Shown here one piece after another: positions 48,078 to 60,649 of a DNA stretch of 64,000 bases. The DNA is from Cliona cf. orientalis (Eukaryota > Porifera > Demospongiae > Clionaida > Clionaidae). The DNA lies in NCBI GenBank assembly GCA_963930775.1, contig OZ005696.1, positions 3,162,001-3,226,000 of the forward strand, in the 5' to 3' direction. A program made the position numbers and the translations under genes. Numbering within the stretch: position 1 is the first letter of the stretch; the number at the start of each line of letters is the position of its first letter. The notes below the pieces were generated by a model. It did not search any database and was not told where the DNA came from. It was given only the letters and a program-made list of their open reading frames with translations.

Positions 48078-48367
48078 CTACATTGTTTCATTTAGTTTTG
48101 GAGGAATAGTGCAGCTATTATATTCATTAGGGTTCACATAATACGGATGGTAGTTGCTAGCCATGCCCCCTGCCACTAGGATTGCCAATCCAATGGCAAA
48201 GAAACTGCCTTTACTCAAAATCCTCACAACTTGACCTCTACTCCTCACAGTCATACATGTAGGTCTTGATGATGAAGTATCCATATCACCATCTTGTGTG
48301 TCAGTTCTCAAGCTCACTTCATGATCAGTTTTTGTCTGCTCATCATTTTGTGTCTCATTGTTTATCC
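48078..48367 (-). pseudogene. partial copy of MATE last exon
   Basis: On the minus strand a possible acceptor at 48368-48369 precedes INNETQNDEQTKTDHEVSL, and the frame ends SNYHPYYVNPNEYNSCTIPPKLNETM with a stop. It aligns with the 3' part of the functional last exon (49293-49829) including its membrane segment [15 protein letters not shown]. The frame is intact, but none of the upstream transporter exons are repeated. It is therefore a truncated duplicate, unless used as an alternative last exon of the neighbouring gene. Confidence 0.7.
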
Positions 48368-48416
48368 CTGTTTCACGGGCATAATATTATGAACTTAATA
48401 ATTATTGTGATTACAG

Positions 48417-48473
48417 GGAGATACCTCTGGTGATTATCGTAGGATCCTGATGGCTCTTGCAAGAGAAGACTAG
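48417..48473 (+). pseudogene. exact copy of the annexin last exon
   Basis: All 57 bases ([18 protein letters not shown] plus TAG) are identical to annexin exon 16 at 19761-19817, with an acceptor TGATTACAG in front. The flanks are similar for about 40 bp upstream and about 15 bp downstream, then diverge. No other annexin exon lies nearby. Confidence 0.85.
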
Positions 48474-48834
48474 TGAACTAATACTGTAAGCCTAGTATGG
48501 ACAATAAGCTGAAACATTGTGTCACGAGTACATAGTATGGTGTGTGTCTCATTCCTGTATGTATGTAATCTGCCAACCACCATAGTGGTCTAACCCCAAA
48601 TTAAATGTGGGGAATTATATCTAAAAAGCTCTAAAATGGACTACATTGTGCCGCTACCATAATAAAAAAAACTACAGTCTTTCAACATTCGGGGGCTAAC
48701 GCAACATTAATTTTGTGGTTTAGACCGCTTTCACTGGGCATACACTGTATAATAGGGATAACTATAGCAGTACTGTAATTGGAACTTTTCTCATGACCGC
48801 TTTACTGCTCCTTGAAACTTTCCAATAATAATTA

Positions 48835-49190
48835 AACCTTGCTGCAAAGCATAGGTGGAGGGTTACTGCAATCCAGTGGTGTAGTAGTGTGCAGCTGTTG
48901 CCAGTTCTGTGTGTTGTCAATGCAATGACAGTGTAAACAGGCAGTGGCTCTCAAGTGCATAATTCAGTTTAGGAACGTCACAGAGGCATAGTAACATAGC
49001 CAGGTGCCTTCCCCTACTTATAGATCTCAGCATTGACTCTGAAGAGAATAGCACCATCCTATCAGAACCATGTTCAGGTGCACGGTATGTACGTATATAG
49101 CTCAATACTTTGAACAAGCATACACTGGCAGTGAGCCATGCTATACACACACGAGTCATGCATGCATGTAGTGCTGAGGGCTCTGCACTA
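48835..49190. repeat. 3' flank repeat (pair of 29725-30260)
   Basis: It matches 29725-30260 in order and the same orientation, lacking about 100 bases of the other copy. It lies immediately downstream of the MATE stop codon, in the region where its 3'UTR would end. Confidence 0.7.
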
Positions 49191-49292
49191 TTATGAATTA
49201 TTAGATCTTGGAACACACATACACACATACCAGAGTAATCTGGGGATAGGAGTAAAAATTAATAGGATTGTTGCTTTCATTAAAAATATATA

Positions 49293-52200
49293 TTACATGT
49301 ATATTGTTTCGTTCAGTTGGGCGGTAGTGCAGTTCTCATACTCCCCAGGGCTTATGTGATACGGATGGTAGTTGCTAGCCACACCTCCTGCCACTAGGAT
49401 TGCCAATCCAATGGCAAATAAGCTACCTCGACTAAATATCCTCAAGACTTGACCTCTACTTCTCTCAGTTGTACATGTAGATCTTGATGGTGGAGTATCG
49501 ATATCACCATCTTGTGCACCACGATCAATTTTTGTCTGCTCATCATTTTGTGCTTCACTATTAGTCTCTGTTTCAACTTGGATTATGTTGTTGGGGTCCG
49601 AAGTCCGTTGCAGCTTGTTAACTCTACTAACTGGAATTTCCTCAGCACTATCAGAGTCTGATAACAACGCCACCTTGTCTTCATGTACATGTAGTTTGCT
49701 TAGCATACATACAGCTTTACTCGAGTTGGCACTGTGCTGCTCTTGTGTGTCCTCCTCTGAGTCATTGGTAGGTTCCGTTCTTGAACTTGCGTCATGTTTG
49801 TCACCATCCTTCCTTGCTCTATTTATTGCCTGTAGTTACCAGATGTAATGTAGCTAAAAAAAGCTAATGCAGGACTAAAAGATAATGTTAATTTATAGTA
49901 TACGTACTCACCATTTCTGACTGTTTCTTCCAGTTAGTACGAAGCAGGATCACTGTGAATGTGATGCACTGTGATCAAGAGAGCAGTCATTTCACTTACA
50001 TATTATTATACCACGCAAAGTACTATGACATGATATTTGCTATTAAATACATTAATTTTGTGTAAATACCGTAGGTAGGGTTTTAATTGCGAGTATCTAT
50101 TAATTGCGAATTGCGAGTTTTTCTACGTTTCACAATTAATAGATTCGCAAACATAAACGTGCACGTATACTACAGTACGGTACGGGGTCGTCCATAGCAA
50201 TTATTGGAATCGCAATTTGGCCTGACTTGACTAGAATGCAATTATTAAACTACGCAATTAAAACCCGTCCTACAGTAGTCCTGAGGTAATGAACCGTCAT
50301 TTACTCTCCTCCCCGTCTAGTAGATATTACATGTGTTGCTGAAATGATGGATTCTTAGTGTCTTACCAGAAATGCACAGCCAAAGCCCATTCCAATCCAG
50401 AGACCAAGGATACCCCATTTAGCTTTGAGAGCCAGGGATATCCCCAAAGGCAGTCCAATGACGTAATATGCAATAATGTTCATGATGGCACCGATGTACT
50501 GGCGCCCTGATCCACGAAATATACCACCTATGACAATCTGTGTGAGTGCATTGTGTGGGGGAAAGACACATGGCTGGGCTATAGCTACTTAATGAATTAC
50601 TAAAGACAATAATATACCACATAGCGGGAAATTATCGAGGGGTCCAATTTTCATTATTTTCGCAGACAAGTGGCTATCTGTGAAAATTAAATTGGCACAA
50701 TTGTAAACTGTGTAATAAGCCTGATTGCGTGTATCTTTGCACAAGAATTTCCTGTTATACAGTATACCATATGGTGGATAATATAATTTTCGTGGGGGCT
50801 AATTTTCGTGGAAAGTCCGAAAAGACCCTCAAAATTAATTCTCGTGGTTTTAAATTTCGTGACAGCAACCAGTCCAGGGGCGTGGCACTACTGCACAAGC
50901 GATGATGTAATCGATACTCGCGCTCGCGATCTTGCTCACGATCTTCTTTGTTACTAAGCCATACCTACAGAGACTTGGACAAATAACATGAGATAGAAGA
51001 ATATTAGTGTCAAATACTGTAGGTCGGGTTTTAATTGCGAGTATCTATTAATTGTGAATTGCGAGTTTTTCTACGTTTCGCAATTAATAGATTCGCAAAC
51101 ATAAACGTGCGCGTATGCTACAGTACAGTACGGGGTCGTCCATCATAATTATTGGATTCGCAATTTGGCCTGACTTGACTAGCTAGAACGTAATCATTAA
51201 ACTACGCAATTAAAACCCGTCCTATGGTACACTATCAGCTGGATGACAATGGCTACTGTTGCTTGCTAATACTGGGAAGTGTTGGCCGCGCTGCCACGAT
51301 GTTTGTGGCCACACTCATCATCATGGACTCGCATATCACCATAGGCATTAATTTTCGTCGGTGGGAAAATTTTGTGACTGCCAAGTCAACCACAAAAATA
51401 ACGAGAATTAGCACCCCACGAAAATTACATGTACCCACCATACGGTAATTTGGGGCGAGCCCCGAATACACGAGAGACAGCAGGAAGCAGTTTTATACTT
51501 GTTTGTGGGGTGATCATTTCAGTGATGAGAGAGTTAAATCAACGACAGCTCAGGCACTGATATGACGTGTACAGCGTAGGCATGAAACTGGAAAGGTGAG
51601 TGCTGGACTACGCTGGTAAGGCTCAGGTCCACAATTAACATCACTGGTAGATCTACTTCCCAAATATAACTGCATGGAGGCTTGTCCTATGATGGCTACT
51701 TGACTCATCATCGGATGTGTGATCAACATCATTGGACTATATACTAGCCAGCAGATTTTCACTCTCATGGTATCTATGGTGGTACCTTCTCAGGCCTATG
51801 CTATTATATACTACTCATGCAAGTCAGTGATGGACATAATAATACACATAGGTCCCAAGTTTATCAACACCAAATGCTGATCATCTAGCTGTATACCCAT
51901 ATCATTGATATCATGCATAAATGATTCAAGTGGCAAATATATCTGAATCGCCACTTAAAATGGGGAAATTGTGTTCTGATGATTATGATTATGATAACTG
52001 TCATATTTTGTTTCATCTTCTCTAAATTAAGCGTAAAAGCCCATGTATATTATTATAATAGCTACTAGGTATGGTATCTACACAAATGCTGGTTTTGAGA
52101 CTTGTCTCGCTGGTCAAGTAGTTTGATGTGTAAATGCTGGTCGGACCAGTGAGATGAGGGTCACTTGGGAGGCCCTATGAATATAGTCTCGTGTACCAGA

Positions 52201-54030
52201 TCACTCCCTCCCCAACCGACATACGTACTACCATAGTTTGGGGTACCAGCTCCATGCTTTTGTGCTTTCAAGGAAATCTTATGATTTTCGCGAAGGCTCG
52301 TCCTGCACAGATGATTTTCATCACCACTGGTACACGATCATAGCATGCATGCAAAGTTGGCTGATCAAATGCGTATTTGAAGAACTGTGGACATTCTAGT
52401 GCTAAGAAGCATACTGAATAATAATGCTCAAGAGAAACTTGATAGTGTTACTTAGCTTTCAATAGCAAGTTTAATCAACAAGTTGCAGGACGTTTCGGAA
52501 CCGTATGATACAGAAATCAGTCATAAAATTAATACTAGTATGAGTAAGTAAAATTGAAATGATGACGTAATGGTAAGCATGAATTGGGATTAAAGTTGGC
52601 TACTGCATCCAATAGGCTTGTGCGCTAAGCGAGGCAATTCCTGCACTCACATGTGTCCCTAGTATTTATGACTGATTTCTGTATCATGCGGTTCAGTTCA
52701 GCTGATGAAGGTCCACGGACCGAAATGTCCTGCAACTTGTTGATTAAACTCGCTATTGAAAGCTAAGTAACACTATCAAGTATCATTAATACATAGCAAT
52801 GAGCCTATATAAGATTACTCAAGAAAACATATCAGGAGGGATAAGTTATCCTTACTTTCTTAATTAAATTTTGGATAGTATACAAGGTTATACATTGTTG
52901 TCAAATACATTAACACTATGCTAATTATAGTGCGATAATTACATCATACCTGTACATGATCAAAGTAAATATAGATGCAAATCACGTACATCAAGTTAGC
53001 TAACTTCTTTCTCACTACCCTATAGAAAACATGTGCATGTACATTAATTTTAGTTATGTTTTACAGGTGGAGGAGGGGAAATGCAAACGTATGCACCATA
53101 CTTAGTGGCATTTTATTTCCGGAAGATTCTAGCCTTGTCCCCAGGCCCTGGCTGTAACATTGAAGGCTGGGAACAAGGCTAAGCAAACACCAAGTGACAT
53201 AATTCAGGAGGGCAACCCCTATAACAATTAATTGCTAAGAGGAATAAATCAGTTCCATGGGGGGACTCATTTTAATGTGTTCAGGTGCACAAGTAAACTG
53301 AATTCATACTTTGGGAATTGGAGTTGGGTGCCTACAGAGTATGTGTACATTTGCAAATCATGCATGCTTTAATTATAATTAACTTACTCATTTCCAGGTA
53401 CAAATAAAATTCCTATATAGTCCTTAATAGCAAGAAAAAAGATCGTGTACGGAACACAAAGGCACACTGCAATAGCAAAAATAGAATAACTCCATTTAGT
53501 ATACAAGAATGTACAAATGTACTCACGTATACATCCAATAGCTACAAAGGAGACCTTCTTGGCGCCACTAGGATTGCCAGCACCCAGCTCATTACCAACA
53601 CGGATCGATGCAGCCATGGAAATCCCAGTGGTTGGCTACATAGTGAAATGCATCATGAGTTGAGCACAAATTAATAGTAAAGAATTTTATTATTGAATTT
53701 GTGTCACGTCTACTTGTGGCCTAGTACTATGCCATGCTAGTGCATAGCATGCATGAGGAGCCCACAAAGAGAAAGTAGATATCATAGATACCTTATGGTA
53801 TAGCCTGAAACGATTATTATTATTATAGAAACGTAGCTACACTTACTTGACCATCATGATCAGACTACTGTGGTATTCTAACTATAGAGGCCAGTGTATG
53901 GTCAAGGTTCTCCCATTATGTCATACATCCTGTTTAATTTCCTGTTTGTGTGTCTTCCTGTGTGTGGTACATTTATACCTGTGTATTAGTCAGTTAGTGT
54001 CAGAGTCAGTGCTGGTGTGTCATCTCCCTA

Positions 54031-54082
<52 letters not shown>

Positions 54083-57000
54083 GTATCTCGTATGTGTATA
54101 ATGCTGCTATTTGAATAATACTATTAATATCTAAACCCTGTGAAGCGGCGTTGAAGGTGGCGAAGCGTTACACTAGCTGTTCTCTAGCCTCGTCCCCATG
54201 TGCCCCAATCTTTTCAACTGCATGTGCAGTTGAAAAAATTGGGGTGCCTGGGGATGAGGCTAACTGCTCCCTATCAGATCATGATCTGACTTACCATGTA
54301 CACGAAGTATGTAGCTTGAAACCATGCAGCGTTAGTAGCCAGCTCCTCCTCACTGATCGTACCAGCAACAAAGCTTGCCACCTCTAAAGCCCACCACTCC
54401 AGGCACAGCATGGCCAAACCAGGAAGGCCAAGTTTCAGGAACTGCCCCCACTCATTGAGGCTTTCCAAGCTCCACCCACCCCACGTCAACTTGTGGAGAT
54501 TTCTAACACGAATGTAGATAATGACCAGTGCAGCTGGTAAGCAGGTGGATATCACCAGGGCAACCACTGCCCCCCTAATTAAAGAGATATTAATGGTTTT
54601 AACATGATGGTAACTGTTAATCTGTTAGCAAGCTGTGTACCACGTAATTATGAGAAAATCCAGGCCTCTTTGGAGCCTTTCTGGGACTTGAAATATGTTA
54701 GAGTATCTTACGTGTGTATCCAGCGAATACATTACAAGCTGAGAGCTACTTTCTCTGAGAAGTACCGCTGGTTGAATTTCTTGCATTTTAGGCTTGGCTT
54801 ACATAATGCCGTGGATAAATAAAGCTAACCTTGTGCTATATATAGAACGCATCATTGTGGAGGGACTGGCCTGCGAGACTGCAGCGTGCCATGCCGCAAC
54901 CAACCTGAAGTTCGGAAGGTATATTGTGCTGTTGAGTTCATTTCTGTGATTGAAGCGTTGAAATTTATCGCTATCGAGGTTGAGAGTCAGTCTTGAACTC
55001 CATCTCCATAATTTCTGGCACCGGTGTAGGAGAGATGTGGGCACTCCCTGACCCAATATCACTAGTGAAATGGGCACCATGGAGTCCCCATTTCACTAGT
55101 GGTTTGAACCCCCCGTAGGGAAATGAGAACCCCCACTAGTTAATGCGCATGCACGCTGTCAACGGTCCCCCCAAAATTATGGTCCCCCCAGACTGTCCAC
55201 TGTGCTGTATTTGGTCACCCAGGACAAACCCTGGAGACTAACCCTGCCATACAGACCTTGGAGTCTAACCCTACTAACCATTTATACCCGAAACCCAACC
55301 CCCGATCCCTCCTGTAAATGGCGGGGAGACCATGTATAGTTGCTAGCTATGGACAGTCTTGGGGGGGACCACTTATAGTATGACAGTCCCCAATATGTAG
55401 AAATTACGTAAATTATGCGGGGCTGTATCAGCATAGCTAATAGATAATCTATGGTATCAGAGAGCTAGAGCTGGAGACTGTAGCAACATGCAGTCAGGCT
55501 CCATCAGCATCAATGAGCTTGAGGCACAGCTCAAGGTAAAGGGCGAGACGTCAGATAATTAGGTCACTGACTACCTAGCTATAGCGCTATTTGCAGTATG
55601 GATCATGGATGGACATGATGATGGATAAAACTTATTCAAGCTACCATATTGGATAATTTTCTAGCTAGCTATGTAGCTACTAGCATAGATCTACTCACTA
55701 TTGTAGTGCTACTATTATATTATCATACGTGGTCATGAAAGTACAATGTTATGTATTCCTGGTTTCCATCCAATCCAGAGTCCAGTGGCATAGCCATGCA
55801 GAGCTCTGACCAGAGCTAGCTAGCTATGTGCAATTTTTTGGTCACATGCTGTATGGAGTTCACGATTTTTTTAATTTGTGATGCTTTATAGTCCTACCTA
55901 CATTGATCATCACCTCTGGCAATGTCAATATAGAGCAATGACTGGGCCTTGATAACTACTGTGACGAAGTCAGCAGCGCTATAGGCACACACTGGCGTGG
56001 GGTCCCCATTTCACAGGGGTCCCTATACTCCTAGTGTTTTGGGTACTCAGGGGATGCATATTTCACTTAGGGGAATAGGCACCCCCATCCCCATAACACT
56101 AGTGATATGGGGTTGGGGGTGCATAAAAACTGGGAGTCCCCATATCCCTGCTACACCGGTAGGCATACTATTGATGACCCTTTACCACATGCACCATTAC
56201 ACTATACAGCTACTGGGGATATGGTCAAATGACAAAACCTGTCCTCCGATATCTTACATACTTGAATCCCAGATGGAAGACGTATATCAGCAGAGCATGA
56301 AGCACAATGTTAGTGCAGTTTGCAGCCAAACCAATCAACACAAACTGCCACACAAGACTCTGACAAGACAAATATATAATATTAGTAATGATAAATTAAT
56401 AACAATGGTTATGTGTGATACCTGTGACTGGAGATAATGTTGAAGCAGAATAAAGAGGAAAAGAAACTGTACAAAGAAGGACATGCATATAATAATTATA
56501 TTACAATCAAGTGACAATATCTAGAGAATATGATAGCTATACCTGTTGGTAAATTAAACACATAATAATATAGTTACGTCCACTTTAACATTAATGTGGC
56601 ATCTTACAAATTAAAATCAATACAGTACAGTCATAGGGTGTACATATATGACATTTTATAATAATAATAAATTATTTGGAAAAAGGGGATAAGTCACATA
56701 CCGTAGAAACTGGTTGTTAAGCGCTGCTCGATGTTAAGCGCATACTTTTTATTAAGCGCATAGTTTTGTGTGAGCTTTACCGCTCTTTGTTAGGCGCATA
56801 TGCCCAGCAAGCCAGCTGAACGACGAGCAATCGGTTACATGAGCCCAGAAAGAAGGCTAGAAGTAGGCTGGAGAAGAAAACTCCGAGAATTACGCTCTTT
56901 GGTCGCTTCTTGGCCACCATTGTAGGCCTTTCTACCCTCGACACATTCTTTACGCACACCCCACCTACCTTGTTGTAGCATTTTTAATTAAGCGTATGCT

Positions 57001-60000
57001 TCCTGTTAAGCGCATACTTTTTGTTAAGCGCATATTTTCTTGCTGCCGTGTGTTATAAGCGCATGCACTTAACAACCAGTTTCTACGGTATTAGTACTTT
57101 CGAGAAAACAAAGTTTGGACATAATATTATGTTATTGCCTATATTATCTCTGTTTTGGAGCAATAAAAATTATTTTACACACAAAGCATTGCATGCACAG
57201 TATTTCAGTGTTGTAAGCAATAGGATTTTCAATCCGTTTTCGAATATAGGGAATGGTCGTCACTTGTATAAACGCGCTGTGCGTAAAAATTATCCATTTT
57301 GAAAGTTTGTATTCAAATAATTATTGCAGATCACCCAAAAAGATTGCATGTGCTTAAAACATTGCGTGCGAATAGTAGATGAATTGACTTCACTAATGTC
57401 ATGCAAAATGTGATTTATCCCCTTTTTCCACTGACCCCTTCTATAATAATAATAATTATAACTAACCAAAATTATGACCGTATACACATAACTTTAATCC
57501 ATGCAATAACTCACTGGCAATGCTATGCAGTATATATTCATATAGAAGACACTCAGGCTGTAATGAAAGGAAGTTAAATCATGGCAGCACAGTACGAGTG
57601 GGCAGTATTGGAAATAACAGCTGATGTGAAAAAAAAATGATTGCAGTATCCAGGCCACTGATTCAGCTTGCAATAGCAATTTGGGCATAACCTTAAAACA
57701 ATTACACACTTCTAGATCTGATATCCAAACCAAACACAAGAGGTTTAGCAGTTTACAAGAAGCCACGCTTGTGATAGCTATGTAGGTAAATTATAATTAA
57801 TGTAACTTGCAGGCCCTATAGCTTCAAATAATTTAATGGTGTTTTATAAGGCTCATGCCCATGCTCAGGCCACATGATTGTGTATACCTTGCAATACAAG
57901 GTGGCTGGTGAAGCAGCAATAGCAGTGACTTGGCATTGATCCACAGGGCACAGATTGGAAATATGAAGAGTCCCAGTATGAAAATACCTGTTTGGTATAA
58001 TAATATAGTACATGAAATCGTTTAGGCCACTGTAACTTAAATACTTGTTTCCCGTCCTCTCCTAAGCCTGGAGAGCATGCGGGCGGGCAGTCATTATTCA
58101 TTATTCATTATGTATGAATATCATTATGTAACTACTAAATCTTGCCCACTTCCTGTGGTTTACAAGAAACATGATTAACTGGCTTGCTGATATAATGAAT
58201 TTTGAGGCGGCTAGGGTAACGGGAAACAAGGAATCAAGTTACAGTGGCCTTAACAAGAATACACATTTAGTCAAACATCATCTCGGCCTTGCATACTGAA
58301 GGAATCTTTCATACCATACCATAAATCAGCTCAATATTAGATTACAGTAAAATAATATTATATGCATGAAAAAATAATTATATGCACAGAATCAGTCAAA
58401 ATGGGCCTGGGCCTCTTATACTTATGTGTTTAACATTTCATATATTACAACGTATGTGGCACAATAAACATTTGTGTGACTGTCGCTTGACTCACTTAAT
58501 TTGCATAAAGAAAACTCGTGCATAAAAATGTCGTTTTCTGTTTTACTGTGAATAAAAATGTACATATCGCGTGAATATTCAGGCCTTCATTTAGAAACTT
58601 TCCCAAGGGTGTCACAGCAAGCTAGTATGAGATCAAGGGGGGCAAGACTGTTTTCTGTGCACACGATCTCTAGGGGAGTCTGGGGGCATGCTCCCCCAGG
58701 AAATTTTTGCATTTTGAGATTGGTGCACTCTCAGGCACTACATTTTGAATGCTTAATATTATGATTATTCATATTAAGGTGATTTCTTGACTTTATGCAT
58801 GTGATATTACTAGCTTTATAAGGGGGGGGGGGCGAGAGCTAAGTGGGGGGCAAGTGCCCCCCTGCACCCCCCCCCCCCCCCCCCCCCGAAAATGAAGCCC
58901 TGGTATTCAACACCAAGTTCTGGCCAGCTTCCTGTCACACCCTTTGAATGTATTGTGCTAGCGCTCTATGGGAATAGCACACATCATAGAGGCGGCACAG
59001 AGCTTCAAGGCAGATAACAAACAACAGCGGCATTCATACATTATGTAACTGAGGCACTTTTCGAGAGAGCCACCATTAGCTCCCATAGAGTGTAATATAT
59101 TTGGACCTATCAGTTGGTGTGATATATAGGAACCCGATTGTAACTTCCAGAAAGAGAATTGAATATTATTTGCATATCATTAAAATTCCTTCGCACATAA
59201 TTATTATTATTATGTTTGCATGGAAAAATTAATTATGGTACAGTCTGAGATCGCAATTTGGCGCATATATATCTCAGATTTCAGCCTCAATATAGCTGTT
59301 AAGAGGCTTCCATGTCTGTTAATATACAAATACATAAAGTACAATTATTGGGAGCATGACATACAATGTAGTTATAGCTGGCCTTCCAATGTATTTCATG
59401 CAAAATGGATACGAGGCTACTGTGACCAGAATAAATTTTATATTATCTTGCCCATTGCTATGTGGCATTAAAAGGCTCCAGTGATGATCCTTTGTGTAGT
59501 TAGATTAGAACAAACCCAAATAAAAATAATTCATAGGTGCACATTCATGCAGGGTGTGGCTGCCATATCTTGGACAGTGTCCATGAGCAGATATGGAAAA
59601 AAAACTTTGAAGATCGATTGCTGTCACACTAGTAAGTACTTTGACACAAGAGCTGACGTTGATCGATATTCATTGATTCAGAACATCTACAGCGGGCTAG
59701 GTAAGCGAGGTACTAGCTAGCACTTACACTCAAGCAATTGCAAGCCGTCAGCTGAATTTATTTATTTTTCTACATGTATATATCTAGTATCAAATGGCCA
59801 TATTATTTTGGCCGTTTGGATAATTAGAGTGAGTACAGTTACTTAATTAGATGCCATGCCAAAACTCTTGAGTAGCAATACTGAATTTGTGTGGCTCCCA
59901 TGCAGTTTTACACTCTACTGCACATACCTCTTTGAAGAATAATCCCAACTCTCTTGTAATTCTTGTGGCCAAATGCCTACAAGGGATACAAAATTATATT

Positions 60001-60618
60001 ACATGATATTGTAAGAATGGTGGGGGAGGCTATTAGTATAATACTGTTATACGAATCATTGAGCACAAAACCAACGTAATGCATAAAAGGTGACCTATTA
60101 TCAGACTACCCTATGATTATCTATACTCATCCCACTGCTGGTATATTATAATCGGCAATGGGATAAGTTGGATAATCATAGAGTAACCTGATGATAATGG
60201 TCACCCTCCTACATGCACATGCACCACAGTTGATTCATTACTCTAAACATGTATGTACTGTGTTACTTTGGCTACTAGAACTAGAGCAAACCCTAATGTG
60301 GGTATGTCCACTTTATAGTCAAAATTAATACGCTATTGCTGTGGTCAACCAGCAAGCCTACTAAAGCTGAATTGACCACCCCATTTTCTGGTTTTATGCA
60401 TAATTATGGTTATTCATCATGTATGTCTCAAAGAAGCAATTCACCAATACTGTAGCGTGATCCCTAACCTCAAGAAGATGGGATTGCTAATGGATGGTTT
60501 TGAAACCTTACTTGAGAACAAAGGGTGTCAGCAGCTGTGCCCAGACCATGTCCAATAGGAGTGCTGGTTACATTGACAAACTGCATAATATGAAAGGGGA
60601 GGAAAGGAGAGTGGGGAG

Positions 60619-60649
<31 letters not shown>

